This document shows positions 24,765-32,977 of a stretch of 64,000 nt of DNA, piece after piece (the stretch's first letter is position 1; every line of letters starts with the position of its first letter). The notes below the pieces were generated by a model, which was not told the origin of the DNA, made no database searches, and saw nothing but the letters and a program-made list of their open reading frames with translations. Source of the stretch: Subdoligranulum variabile (GTDB taxonomy: Bacteria; Bacillota; Clostridia; Oscillospirales; Ruminococcaceae); assembly GCA_004552305.1 (NCBI GenBank), contig SFOX01000003.1:124001-188000 (forward strand). Direction: 5' to 3'. A program made the position numbers and the translations under genes.

Positions 24765-24793
24765 ATTATACCACGCCCCGCCGCGCAGGGCAA
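24765..24793 (-). promoter_or_regulatory. Promoter of glyS
   Basis: Minus-strand TTGCCC (24788-24793), 17-bp spacer, extended -10 TGG-TATAAT (24765-24770). Confidence 0.65.
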
Positions 24794-24797
24794 GCGC

Positions 24798-26042
24798 TCA
24801 GGCGTTGCCGCCCAAGGTCTTGATATCGTCGTTGTCGGCAAAGGCTACGGCGCTGTAACCGGCTGCCTCCAGCGTGCCGAACTGCTTGCCCAGCTTTTTG
24901 GCTTGGGGCAAAACGGTCACGTCGTAGTCGGCACGCAGGGTTTCGGCTTTTTCAAGTACGTCGGCAAAGTCGGCATCCTTCAGATACAGCAGCGCCAGAT
25001 GCGGCTTGGCACCGGGAATTTGGTAGCCCTGCTCCAGCAAGATGCCGCAGACACGCTCAAACCCGATGGAGAAGCCGACCGCCGGCACCTGCTGCCCAAT
25101 AAACTTGCCCACCATATTGTCGTAGCGTCCGCCGCCTGCCACCGCGCCGCTGAACTGCGGGCAGGTGACCTCAAACACCATACCGGTGTAGTAGCCCTGA
25201 CCGCGCACCAAGCTGGGTGCATAGGCAATGCCGTAGCGTCCGCCGGCGATTTTTTCGCTCACGGCAATGACATAACGCAGATCGGCAGTCAGCGCCTCGT
25301 CGTCTACCTTGGCGGCGACGGTGTTCAGGCTGAAATCCCCCGCGCGCAGGAACTCGTCCAGTGCCTGCACGGCGGACTCGGCAAAGCCCTTCTCGGTCAG
25401 CTCCTTTTTGACGCCGTCCGCACCGATCTTGTCCATCTTGTCAAAGCTGATGCAGACAGAATCCAGCTGATCCTCGGCAAAGCCCATCTTCTGCAGCATG
25501 GCGCGCAGGATGCGGCGGTCATTGATGTTGACGGTAAAGCCCGTAAAGCCGATGCTCAGCAGGGCGCGGGCGGTCACGTCGATCAGCTCCACCTCGGCAT
25601 TGGGAGAGGAATCGCCCAAAATGTCGATATCGCACTGCACAAATTCGCGCAGACGTCCCTTTTGCGGGCGCTCGGCGCGGTAGACGCGGTCGGTCTGGAT
25701 GACCTTAAAGGGGTTGGGCAGCTCGTTGCGGTTGGCGGCATAATAGCGGGACAGCGGCAGCGTCAGGTCATAGCGCAGCCCCATATCGGACAGCTGCTTT
25801 TCATCGCCGCTTTGCAGGGCGGCTGCCAGCTTGTCGCCGCGCTTCAGCACCTTGAAAATCAGGTTCAGGTTGTCGCCGCCATCGCTCTTATCCAGGTTTT
25901 CCATATCCTCCAAAATGGGGGTGGAAATGCGCTGGAACCCGGCGGCGCGGTAGGTGGACAAAATCCGGCTCTGGATATAATCACGCAGCGCCTGCTCGCG
26001 GGGCAGCAGGTCGCGCATACCCTTCAACGGTTGTGTTTTCAT
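24798..26042 (-). CDS. hisS: Histidyl-tRNA synthetase
   Basis: 414 residues. Class II motifs: GMRDLLPREQALRDYI, LRYDLTLPLSRYYA, the motif 2 loop RVYRAERPQKGRLREFVQCDIDILG, the HisRS signature SLVRGQGYYTGMVFEV (usually RGLDYYT) and motif 3 VGFSIGFERV. A short anticodon-binding domain follows. The RGQGYYTG variation and the presence of a HisZ paralogue in the his operon raise the question of which protein aminoacylates, but the full length, anticodon domain and position beside glyS favour the true synthetase. AAGGAG precedes the ATG. Confidence 0.92.
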   Translation of the reverse strand: MKTQPLKGMRDLLPREQALRDYIQSRILSTYRAAGFQRISTPILEDMENLDKSDGGDNLNLIFKVLKRGDKLAAALQSGDEKQLSDMGLRYDLTLPLSRYYAANRNELPNPFKVIQTDRVYRAERPQKGRLREFVQCDIDILGDSSPNAEVELIDVTARALLSIGFTGFTVNINDRRILRAMLQKMGFAEDQLDSVCISFDKMDKIGADGVKKELTEKGFAESAVQALDEFLRAGDFSLNTVAAKVDDEALTADLRYVIAVSEKIAGGRYGIAYAPSLVRGQGYYTGMVFEVTCPQFSGAVAGGGRYDNMVGKFIGQQVPAVGFSIGFERVCGILLEQGYQIPGAKPHLALLYLKDADFADVLEKAETLRADYDVTVLPQAKKLGKQFGTLEAAGYSAVAFADNDDIKTLGGNA

Positions 26043-26092
26043 GGGCGGTTGCTCCTTTTATATAAAATGCAGAATTCAAGTCTTATCTTTAT

Positions 26093-26121
26093 ATAATAGC
26101 TTGCCCGCCGCATTTTGTCAA
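26093..26121 (-). promoter_or_regulatory. Promoter of hisS
   Basis: Minus-strand TTGACA (26116-26121), 17-bp spacer, TATTAT (26093-26098). Confidence 0.7.
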
Positions 26122-26162
26122 CGAAAACCGGGAATACTACGCATCATAGGGGAGGGGATGTC

Positions 26163-27317
26163 GTGGACAAGACAAACCGGGGCGCTTATATCTTGGCGGC
26201 GGGGGCGGCGGTGCAGCTGCTTACCGGCATACCGGCGGCGTGGGGCGTGTTTCAGGAGCCGCTGATGCAGGGGTATGCGCTGTCGCGCGGGCAGGTGATG
26301 CTGGGCTTCGCCGTTTTGGTGGCAGCCTACGGTGTAGGCTGCGCGGCGGGCGGGCTTTTGCAGGACAAGCACGGTCCTAAGTTTGCCGGGCTGTGGGGTA
26401 CCGTACTGCTGGGCGGGGGATTTCTGGCGGCGTCCTTGGTGCCTGCGGGCAATACGCCGCTGTTTTTGCTGGTGTTCCCGCTGCCTGCCGGGCTGGGCAG
26501 CGCTTTTCTTGCCCCGGCGGTGCTGGCGTGTGCGCAAAAATGGTACCGGGACAAAAAGGGTCTTGCCACCGGCGTGACCGGCGCAGCGATGGGATTTTCC
26601 GGCGCGTTCTACACACTGTTTGTGCAGGGGGTGGGGCAGCGCTTCGGCATACGGGTATGCCTTGCCGCCTTGGGTGCGGTGATGCTGGTCGTCTGCGGGG
26701 CAGGGGCGGCGCTTTTGCAGGACCCGCCGCCGGCAGCCGCCGCACCGCCGCAGCAGGGGCTTACCTATAAACAGATGCTGCACACCGTGCAGTACGCCCT
26801 GTGCGCGGCGGCGGTGGCTTTGTCAGCCCCGGCGGTGCTGCTGTTCAGCCCGGAAATTTTAAAAATTGCCGCCGAGCGCGGCGTGCCGGAATCCGCCGCC
26901 CCGCTCAGCATTGTGCTGGGTTCGGCGTTCAGCGCGGCGGGGCGTCTGCTCTGCCCGGCTGCCAGCGACAGGCTGGGGCGCAAGCCGGTCCTGCTGGGCA
27001 TCTATGCGGGGCTTGCGGCGGGTTCGCTTTGGTTTGCCTTTGCGCAGGGGCAGACGGTGCTGTTTTCCTACGCTTTGCTGACCTTTTTTTATTCGGGCGG
27101 CGCGGCGGTGCAGCCCGCCTTAAACAGCGATCTGTTCGGTCTTGCCCACGCCGGGGTCAATTACGGTTTTATAGCGCTGGGGATGAGCGGCGGCAGCCTG
27201 ATCAGCTATATCGGCAGCCAGGCGCTGCCCCTGACGGCGCGCCACTGGCTGGCAGGGCTGTGCGCCATCGCGGGCGGCATCTGCGTTATCTGCCTGCGCC
27301 CGGTGGAGAAGGAGTGA
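26163..27317 (+). CDS. MFS transporter, oxalate/formate antiporter-like
   Basis: 384 residues with twelve hydrophobic segments and a central break (DPPPAAAAPPQQGLTYKQML, about 190-210). PAAWGVFQEPLMQGYALSRGQVMLGFAVLVAAYGVGCAAGGLLQDKHGPKFAGL matches the OFA subfamily of the major facilitator superfamily, and AQKWYRDKKGLATGVTGAAMGFSG is the usual second signature. These carry small organic anions; the substrate is not readable. I use the GTG at 26163 with GGAGG upstream; the longer frame from a TTG at 26115 overlaps the hisS promoter and lacks a ribosome site. Confidence 0.88.
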   Translation: MDKTNRGAYILAAGAAVQLLTGIPAAWGVFQEPLMQGYALSRGQVMLGFAVLVAAYGVGCAAGGLLQDKHGPKFAGLWGTVLLGGGFLAASLVPAGNTPLFLLVFPLPAGLGSAFLAPAVLACAQKWYRDKKGLATGVTGAAMGFSGAFYTLFVQGVGQRFGIRVCLAALGAVMLVVCGAGAALLQDPPPAAAAPPQQGLTYKQMLHTVQYALCAAAVALSAPAVLLFSPEILKIAAERGVPESAAPLSIVLGSAFSAAGRLLCPAASDRLGRKPVLLGIYAGLAAGSLWFAFAQGQTVLFSYALLTFFYSGGAAVQPALNSDLFGLAHAGVNYGFIALGMSGGSLISYIGSQALPLTARHWLAGLCAIAGGICVICLRPVEKE

Positions 27318-27386
27318 TAGGGCAAAACATTTTCCCGCCCCGTGGGCGGTCCATTCTGTCAAAAAAGCCCTTTTGCGGGTAGTAAT

Positions 27387-27478
27387 GTAGGGGCGGCATA
27401 TATGCCGCCCGCCGCAGCCGCCCGGATATTACGATATGACGGGTAAAGCCGCACGGGACGCATTTATGCGTCCCCCAC
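27387..27478. repeat. BIME E
   Basis: GTAG plus a GGGCGGCAT/ATGCCGCCC palindrome (27387-27410), the common spacer, and an inverted GGGACGCAT-type unit (27455-27478) that ends CCCCCAC, so its tetranucleotide has decayed from CTAC to CCAC. It lies in the 362-bp gap between the MFS gene and the scaffold gene. Confidence 0.82.
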
Positions 27479-27603
27479 AAACCTACCGATAAGTTTGCAA
27501 TCGTTCTGCCAAATTTATCGACAATTGGTACCGCCCCGTGGGCAGTTTTTGCCTTTTTGCAGCAAATTTTCCAAATTTCCGTAAGTTAGTGGCATCTAAC
27601 CTC

Positions 27604-27632
27604 TTGAAAAACCGACTTCGACCCTATATAAT
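27604..27632 (+). promoter_or_regulatory. Strong promoter of the scaffold/GGGtGRT operon
   Basis: TTGAAA (27604-27609), 17-bp spacer, TATAAT (27627-27632), then AAAGGAGAG 8 nt before the ATG. Confidence 0.8.
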
Positions 27633-27679
27633 AAAATTAGCTGTGAAAAGCATAACAATTACGCAAAGGAGAGAATATT

Positions 27680-28384
27680 ATGATCGAATACTCCGCACAG
27701 GTCAACAATATGTGCCCGATCACAAAAGGTCCTAAGCACGGTCCCGCCCCCATCCCCGAAGAAGGCGAATGGGTAAAGGCTTATAAAATTGAGGACATCA
27801 GCGGCTACACCCATGGTGTGGGCTGGTGCGCTCCCCAGCAGGGTACCTGCAAGCTGAGCCTGAACATCAAGAACGGCATCATCGAGGAAGCTCTGGTCGA
27901 AACCATCGGCTGCTCCGGTATGACCCACTCTGCCGCTATGGCCGGCGAGATCCTGCCCGGCAAGACCATTCTGGAAGCCCTGAACACCGACCTCGTCTGC
28001 GACGCTATCAACGTTGCCATGCGTGAGCTGTTCCTGCAGATCGTCTACGGCCGCAGCCAGACCGCTTTCTCTGAGAACGGTCTGCCCGTCGGCGCAGGTC
28101 TGGACGACCTGGGCAAGGGTCTGCGTTCCATGACCGGCACCATCTTCTCCACCAAGGCCAAGGGCGTTCGCTATCTGGAGCTGACCGAGGGCTACATCCT
28201 CAAGACCGCTCTGGACAAGGACAATCAGGTCATTGGCTATCAGTTCGTCCGTCTGGGTAAGATGATGGAAGACATCCGCCACGGCAAGGATCCCAAGGAA
28301 GCCTACGAGAAGAACATCGGCACTTACGGCCGTTTCTCTGCCGAGCAGGGCGCTGTCAAGTACATCGACCCGCGTGAAGAATAA
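27680..28384 (+). CDS. NifU/IscU-like iron-sulfur scaffold-related protein
   Basis: 234 residues. Residues about 45-125 resemble the U-type scaffold fold: GWCAPQQGTCKLSLNIKNGIIEEALVETIGCSGMTHSAAMAGEILPGKTILEAL, with Cys50, Cys57, Cys78 and Cys107, plus Cys12 in an N-terminal NNMCPITKGPKHGP. The rest, including KGVRYLELTEGYILKTALDKDNQVIGYQFVRLGKMMEDI, is not part of IscU. Homologues are annotated as Fe-S assembly scaffolds and always accompany the GGGtGRT gene that follows 20 bp downstream. Their actual role is undetermined. Codon use is strongly biased (CGT, GGT, GCT, CTG), like fba, indicating high expression. Confidence 0.75.
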   Translation: MIEYSAQVNNMCPITKGPKHGPAPIPEEGEWVKAYKIEDISGYTHGVGWCAPQQGTCKLSLNIKNGIIEEALVETIGCSGMTHSAAMAGEILPGKTILEALNTDLVCDAINVAMRELFLQIVYGRSQTAFSENGLPVGAGLDDLGKGLRSMTGTIFSTKAKGVRYLELTEGYILKTALDKDNQVIGYQFVRLGKMMEDIRHGKDPKEAYEKNIGTYGRFSAEQGAVKYIDPREE

Positions 28385-28404
28385 GAGAGGGAGGAACATA
28401 CATT

Positions 28405-29403
28405 ATGGCAACTTTTGAATCCCAAAACCGCCGTATGCCCAAGATCGAGGCCTGCCTGAAGGCAAATGGTCTGGAGAGCTTGGACGCCTGCAACGAGATG
28501 CTGCTGTCCAAGGGCATCGACTGCGATAAGATCATCCGCGGCATCCAGCCCATCTGCTTCGACAACGCCGTCTGGGCTTACACCCTCGGCACTGCCATCG
28601 CCGTCAAGCGCGGTCTGAAGAGCGCTGCTGACTGCGCCGCCGCCATCGGCGAGGGTCTGGAGGCTTTCACCATTCCCGGTTCCGTTGCCGAGCAGCGCAA
28701 GGTCGGTCTGGGTCACGGCAATCTGGGCGCCATGCTGCTGCATGAGGACACCCATTGCTTCGCTTTCCTGGCCGGTCACGAGTCCTTTGCTGCCGCCGAA
28801 GGCGCCATCGGCATTGCCCGTACCGCCAACAAGGTCCGCAAGGAGCCCCTGCGCGTTATCCTGAACGGTTTGGGCAAGGACGCCGCCCAGATCATCAGCC
28901 GTATCAACGGTTTCACCTATGTGCAGACCGACTACGACTTCAAGACCGGTGAGCTGAAGGTCGTCAACACCATTCCTTACTCTGACGGCGAGCGCGCTGC
29001 TGTTAAGTGCTACGGCGCCAACGACGTTCTGGAAGGCGTTGCCATCATGAAGGCAGAGGGTGTTGAGGTTTCCATCACCGGTAACTCCACCAACCCCACC
29101 CGCTTCCAGCATCTGGTTGCCGGCACCTACAAGAAGTGGGCGATCGAGAACGGCAAGAAGTACTTCTCCGTCGCTTCCGGCGGCGGCACGGGTCGTACCC
29201 TGCACCCCGACAACGTGGCTGCCGGTCCTGCCTCTTACGGCCTGACCGACTCCATGGGTCGTATGCACGGCGACGCCCAGTTTGCCGGCTCCTCCTCCGT
29301 GCCTGCGCACGTTGAGATGATGGGTCTGATCGGCGCCGGCAACAACCCCATGGTCGGTATGACCGTGGCTTGCGCTGTTGCTGCTTCTCAGGCTAACGCC
29401 TGA
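28405..29403 (+). CDS. GGGtGRT family protein
   Basis: 332 residues; the family-naming motif GGGTGRT is at residues 259-265 in SVASGGGTGRTLHPD. It also has a GLGHGNLGAMLLHEDTHCFAFLAGHESFAAAEGAIGIAR segment rich in His, and a C-terminal GLIGAGNNPMVGMTVACAVA. No catalytic fold can be assigned with confidence. It has no signal or membrane helix and is probably cytosolic. It is the second gene of a two-gene operon with the U-type scaffold-like protein, with GGAGG before its ATG, strongly optimised codons and a clear terminator. High expression suggests a core metabolic role that remains unidentified. Confidence 0.85.
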   Translation: MATFESQNRRMPKIEACLKANGLESLDACNEMLLSKGIDCDKIIRGIQPICFDNAVWAYTLGTAIAVKRGLKSAADCAAAIGEGLEAFTIPGSVAEQRKVGLGHGNLGAMLLHEDTHCFAFLAGHESFAAAEGAIGIARTANKVRKEPLRVILNGLGKDAAQIISRINGFTYVQTDYDFKTGELKVVNTIPYSDGERAAVKCYGANDVLEGVAIMKAEGVEVSITGNSTNPTRFQHLVAGTYKKWAIENGKKYFSVASGGGTGRTLHPDNVAAGPASYGLTDSMGRMHGDAQFAGSSSVPAHVEMMGLIGAGNNPMVGMTVACAVAASQANA

Positions 29404-29435
29404 TTCTGCCGCTTGGCATAACATCGTGTAAAACT

Positions 29436-29469
29436 GCCCGCTGCTCAAAGGATTGAGTGGCGGGCTTTT
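29436..29469 (+). terminator. Terminator of the scaffold/GGGtGRT operon
   Basis: GCCCGCTGCTCAA (29436-29448) pairs with TTGAGTGGCGGGC (ending 29465) with one internal mismatch, followed by TTTTGTTCT. Confidence 0.82.
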
Positions 29470-29477
29470 GTTCTGCC

Positions 29478-29506
29478 TTGACAAATTGCGGCTTTATGCC
29501 TATAAT
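29478..29506 (+). promoter_or_regulatory. Promoter of tcdA
   Basis: TTGACA (29478-29483), 17-bp spacer, TATAAT (29501-29506): a consensus sigma-A promoter. Confidence 0.8.
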
Positions 29507-29554
29507 CGTATTGACATACCTGCATGGTAGGAATTTGCACACAGGGGTAACGCT

Positions 29555-30301
29555 ATGTCTGAGCAGTTTGTAAGAAGTGAAATATTATTCGGTGCCGAGG
29601 CTATGCAGCGGCTGCATGACGCCCGCGTGGCGGTGTTCGGTGTCGGCGGCGTCGGCGGCTATGTAGTCGAGGCGCTGGCAAGAAGCGGCGTAGGCACGTT
29701 GGATATTATTGACGACGACAAGGTCTGCCTGTCCAACCTGAACCGCCAGATCATCGCCACGCACGCAACCTTGGGGCGCTACAAGGTCGATGCCGCGCGC
29801 GAGCGCATCCTCAGCATCAACCCCGACTGTGTGGTGTACGCGCACAAAACCTTTTACACCCCCGAAACCGCCGCGCAGTTTGATTTTGCGCAGTATGACT
29901 ATGTGGTGGACGCCATCGACACCGTGACCGGCAAGATCGCACTGATCCAACAGGCGCAGGCGGCGGGCGTTCCGGTTATCAGTTGTATGGGGGCAGGCAA
30001 CAAATTGAACGCTGCCGCCTTTGAGGTCGCTGACATCTATGCAACATCTGTCTGCCCGCTGGCGCGCGTTATGCGCACCGAGCTGCGCAAGCGGGGCGTC
30101 AAGCAGCTGAAGGTCGTCTACTCCAAAGAGAAGGCACTGACCCCCCAGCCCGCCGCCGATACCGGCAGCGACGTACCCCGTGCCGGGGCGCCGCGCCGCC
30201 AGACCCCCGGCAGCACAGCCTATGTTCCCGCCGTTGCCGGGCTGCTTTTGGCGGGCGAGGTCATCAACGATCTGACCGGCAGGCACGGCATTATGGCATA
30301 A
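29555..30301 (+). CDS. tcdA: tRNA threonylcarbamoyladenosine dehydratase
   Basis: 248 residues, ThiF/MoeB superfamily. The ATP-binding GVGGVGGYVVEALARSGVG, DDDKVCLSNLNRQI and DYVVDAIDTVTGK segments fit TcdA (CsdL), which dehydrates t6A37 to the cyclic form ct6A in tRNA using ATP. The C-terminal SKEKALTPQ segment is the usual TcdA tail motif, with GSTAYVPAVAGLLLAGEVINDL at the end. It lacks the CxxC zinc knuckles of MoeB/ThiF. It is followed closely by a TtcA-like tRNA thiolase, so this is a two-gene tRNA-modification unit. Confidence 0.93.
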   Translation: MSEQFVRSEILFGAEAMQRLHDARVAVFGVGGVGGYVVEALARSGVGTLDIIDDDKVCLSNLNRQIIATHATLGRYKVDAARERILSINPDCVVYAHKTFYTPETAAQFDFAQYDYVVDAIDTVTGKIALIQQAQAAGVPVISCMGAGNKLNAAAFEVADIYATSVCPLARVMRTELRKRGVKQLKVVYSKEKALTPQPAADTGSDVPRAGAPRRQTPGSTAYVPAVAGLLLAGEVINDLTGRHGIMA

Positions 30302-30347
30302 CCGCCGCCGCAAAAACGCCCAACACTTATGCAAGGAGAACCTGCCC

Positions 30348-31217
30348 GTGGAACGTCAAATGGACGAATGTCAAAAAATCGAGCGCAGCATCATTAAAAA
30401 ATACCGCAAGCAGCTGTGGACGCCCTTTATTGTGGCGGTCAAACGGTATGAGCTGATCCAAGCGGGGGACAAAATCGCCGTCTGCATTTCGGGCGGCAAG
30501 GATTCCATGCTGATGGCAAAGCTGATGCAGGAATTGCAGCGCCACAGCGAGGTACCCTATGAGCTGGAGTTCCTTGTGATGGACCCCGGCTACAACACCC
30601 GCAACCGCCAAAAGATCGAGAGCAACGCCGCCTTGATGAATATCCCCATCACGGTATTTGAAACCAACATCTTTGATGTGGCAAATCAAGCCGAAAAGAA
30701 TCCCTGCTATCTCTGCGCCCGTATGCGCCGGGGACATTTGTACAAAAAGGCGCAGCAGCTGGGCTGCAACAAAATTGCATTGGGGCATCACTTCAACGAT
30801 GTCATTGAAACCACCGTTATGAGTATGTTCTACGGCTCGCAATTGCAGGCGATGCCGCCCAAACTGCACAGCACAAACTTCCCCGGTATGACGCTGATCC
30901 GTCCGCTGTACTGCATCCGCGAGGAGGACATTCTCGCGTGGTGCCGCTACAATAATCTGGAATTTATCCAGTGCGCCTGCCGCTTTACCGAGAATATAAC
31001 CGTCAGCGCCTGCGGCAGCAGTTCCTCCAAACGGCAGGAAACCAAGCTGTTGCTGCGCCAGCTGCGCCAGACCAACCCAAATATCGAGAACAGCATCTTC
31101 CGCAGCATCCACGCCGTTGCGCTGGACACGATGCCCGGCTTTAAAAGTGAAGGGCAGGAGCACAGCTTTTTGGAGCGCTTTGACCGTATACAAGAGCAGC
31201 TGGACACCGCAGACTGA
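30348..31217 (+). CDS. ttcA: TtcA-like tRNA 2-thiolation protein
   Basis: 289 residues, PP-loop ATPase family. The PP-loop ISGGKDSMLMAKL is near residue 46, followed by NPCYLCARMRRGHLYKKAQQLGCNKIALGHHFNDVIETTVM, with the CxxC pair and the ALGHHxxD motif of the TtcA/TtuA group that holds a 4Fe-4S cluster. TtcA makes 2-thiocytidine at tRNA position 32; diverged homologues may thiolate other sites. The GTG start at 30348 has AAGGAGAA 7 nt upstream; an ATG at 30360 is an alternative. A terminator follows at 31239-31270. Confidence 0.85.
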   Translation: MERQMDECQKIERSIIKKYRKQLWTPFIVAVKRYELIQAGDKIAVCISGGKDSMLMAKLMQELQRHSEVPYELEFLVMDPGYNTRNRQKIESNAALMNIPITVFETNIFDVANQAEKNPCYLCARMRRGHLYKKAQQLGCNKIALGHHFNDVIETTVMSMFYGSQLQAMPPKLHSTNFPGMTLIRPLYCIREEDILAWCRYNNLEFIQCACRFTENITVSACGSSSSKRQETKLLLRQLRQTNPNIENSIFRSIHAVALDTMPGFKSEGQEHSFLERFDRIQEQLDTAD

Positions 31218-31238
31218 TGCGCCAGCCCTGCCTTTTCG

Positions 31239-31270
31239 CCGCACCCTTGCCGGGGTGCGGTTTTTGTTTT
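31239..31270 (+). terminator. Terminator of tcdA-ttcA
   Basis: CCGCACCC (31239-31246) pairs with GGGTGCGG (31253-31260), followed by TTTTTGTTTT. It shows that the next gene starts at 31331 and not at the earlier ATG at 31217. Confidence 0.82.
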
Positions 31271-31330
31271 GCCCGGCTGCATAACTGCGCCCCGCGCCGC
31301 CCACACTCTAGCGTGAAAGGGGTGGGGTAT

Positions 31331-32185
31331 ATGCGCTCCCGGCGCGGTTTTTTCTGGCAAAGTCTGGTATTTACGCTCATCTTACTGGTTCCGATGATGG
31401 GGGTCACACTCTGGCTGCAGCAGGGTCAGCAGCAGCAACAGGCGCTGCGGCAGGCAGCGGCACAGCGGGGCGGCATCACCGTGGAGGCAGGCTCGCAGAG
31501 CGTGTGGCGGTTCTTGCTGGTCGTCCAGCAGGAGCAGCCCGCCTTTGTGCTGGCGCGGGCGGACAGCCTGCAGCAAACGGTAACGCTGTGCGCCCTGCCT
31601 GCCGATTTGCAGGTCAACGCGCCTGCGGGTACCACCACTTTGGGCGAGTGCGCCCTGACCGCCGGGGCGGGGCGGGCGGCGCAGCTTTTGCAGCAAACCC
31701 TGTTCGGGGACGAGGCTGCTCCCGCGCTGTACTATCTGGCAGCCACCCCCGCCACATGGCAGACCCTTGCCGATGCGGACGAGGTGCGGTGGGATACCGC
31801 GGCGCTTTTTGACGCTGCCAACCAACGGCGGATGGGGTTGGACGCCGACCCCATCGCGGTGCTGACCGCCGACACCGCCGCCGGGCTTCTTGCCAAGGCG
31901 CAGCGCGTTCTCGCGCCGGAAACGGCAGCCGCCGCCCGCGCCGCCGTCTGGTGTGCCTTTTTGCGCCAGCAGCCCGCGCTTTTGCCCGCGCTTGCCGACC
32001 GTTGGCGGCAGTACAGCGCCCGCACGCTGACAAACCTGCACAGCGGCGATCTGACCGGGGCAGGGGAGTGCTTTGGCTATCTGTCCCGGCAGGAGGCGCT
32101 GCGCATCGACTACCTGCAGGTACCGATCCAAGACAACACGCTGACCGCCGAGGCGATGCGCACCCTGCGGGAAATGTTGGGATAA
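31331..32185 (+). CDS. Membrane-anchored protein with a diverged LCP-like domain
   Basis: 284 residues: a short basic N terminus, one membrane helix at about 10-28, then an extracytoplasmic domain. VWRFLLVVQQEQPAFVLARADSLQQTVTLCALPADLQVNAPAG follows the order of an LCP (LytR-CpsA-Psr) domain, where a hydrophobic strand, a DS-like turn and a PRD-like loop occur; the C-terminal TLTNLHSGDLTGAGECFGYLSRQEALRIDYLQVP also fits. The arginines that bind pyrophosphate in true LCP transferases are not evident, so it may be inactive in wall-polymer transfer. The assignment is by pattern only. GGGGTG precedes the ATG. Confidence 0.55.
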   Translation: MRSRRGFFWQSLVFTLILLVPMMGVTLWLQQGQQQQQALRQAAAQRGGITVEAGSQSVWRFLLVVQQEQPAFVLARADSLQQTVTLCALPADLQVNAPAGTTTLGECALTAGAGRAAQLLQQTLFGDEAAPALYYLAATPATWQTLADADEVRWDTAALFDAANQRRMGLDADPIAVLTADTAAGLLAKAQRVLAPETAAAARAAVWCAFLRQQPALLPALADRWRQYSARTLTNLHSGDLTGAGECFGYLSRQEALRIDYLQVPIQDNTLTAEAMRTLREMLG

Positions 32186-32188
32186 TGA

Positions 32189-32217
32189 AAAGTGCCGCCC
32201 CATCGGGGCGGCACTTT
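32189..32217. terminator. Bidirectional terminator
   Basis: A 13-bp stem AAAGTGCCGCCCC (32189-32201) with GGGGCGGCACTTT (32205-32217) between the LCP-like gene and the convergent ABC ATPase gene. Confidence 0.8.
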
Positions 32218-32236
32218 CAGTTTATACTGTGGAAAT

Positions 32237-32977
32237 TTACTCTTGGCGGAAACGCGCCAGAAATTCTGCCGTGCGGGGGTTCTGCGGATGGTCAAAAATC
32301 TCGGCAGGGGTACCCTCCTCGGCAATGACGCCGTCCGCCATATAGACCACATGGCTCGAGACATCGCGGGCAAACGCCATCTCGTGGGTCACCACGATCA
32401 TCGTCAGCCCGTCGGCTGCCAGCTGGCGCATAACGCTCAGAACCTCGCCCACCATCTGGGGATCCAGCGCGGAGGTCGGCTCGTCAAACAGCAGCACCTC
32501 CGGCTGCATCGACAGGGCGCGGGCAATCGCCACGCGCTGCTTCTGCCCGCCGGAAAGCTGGCGCGGCTTGGCGTGGATATACGGCGCCATACCGACCTTT
32601 TCCAGATTTTGCAGGGCGGTCTTGCGGGCGGTTTCCTTGTCCTGATGCAGCACATAGCGCAGCCCCGCAGTGCAGTTGTCCAGCACGGTCATATTGTTGA
32701 ACAGGTTAAAGCTCTGGAACACCATACCCACCTTGGCGCGGTAGGCGCAGGGGTCGCTGCCCTTGGTGGTGATGTCCTGCCCGTGGAACAGCACCTGACC
32801 GTTGGTCGGGGTTTCCAGCAGGTTGATGCAGCGCAGCAGGGTGGACTTGCCGCTGCCGGATGCGCCGATCACGCAGGTGACGTCGCCGGGATTTACGGCA
32901 AAATCCACATCGCGCAGCACGACGTGCGTGCCAAAGCTCTTGGAAAGATGCTTGACTTCAATAATAGCCTCAGACAT
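32237..32977 (-). CDS. Amino-acid ABC transporter ATPase (GlnQ-like)
   Basis: 246 residues. Walker A GASGSGKST, signature LSGGQKQRVAIARAL, Walker B LLFDEPTSALDP and the H-loop VVTHEMAFARDV are those of polar amino-acid importers (GlnQ/HisP type). It energises uptake with the permease whose 3' end overlaps this start by 8 bp, and with the lipoprotein encoded upstream. GGGAGG precedes the ATG. It is the last gene of the three-gene importer operon. Confidence 0.95.
   Translation of the reverse strand: MSEAIIEVKHLSKSFGTHVVLRDVDFAVNPGDVTCVIGASGSGKSTLLRCINLLETPTNGQVLFHGQDITTKGSDPCAYRAKVGMVFQSFNLFNNMTVLDNCTAGLRYVLHQDKETARKTALQNLEKVGMAPYIHAKPRQLSGGQKQRVAIARALSMQPEVLLFDEPTSALDPQMVGEVLSVMRQLAADGLTMIVVTHEMAFARDVSSHVVYMADGVIAEEGTPAEIFDHPQNPRTAEFLARFRQE

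Noticed and set aside
24685..24797. A T-box leader for glyS or hisS
   Set aside because: Leaders from the identified promoters are under 90 nt, and no T-box sequence or terminator/antiterminator pair is present.
26115..26162. A longer MFS protein starting at the TTG at 26115
   Set aside because: The start would lie in the hisS -35 region, without a ribosome site. The GTG at 26163 has GGAGG at proper spacing.
31217..31330. An N-terminal extension of the LCP-like protein from 31217
   Set aside because: The region contains the tcdA-ttcA terminator, and the ATG at 31331 has its own ribosome site and begins a normal membrane anchor.
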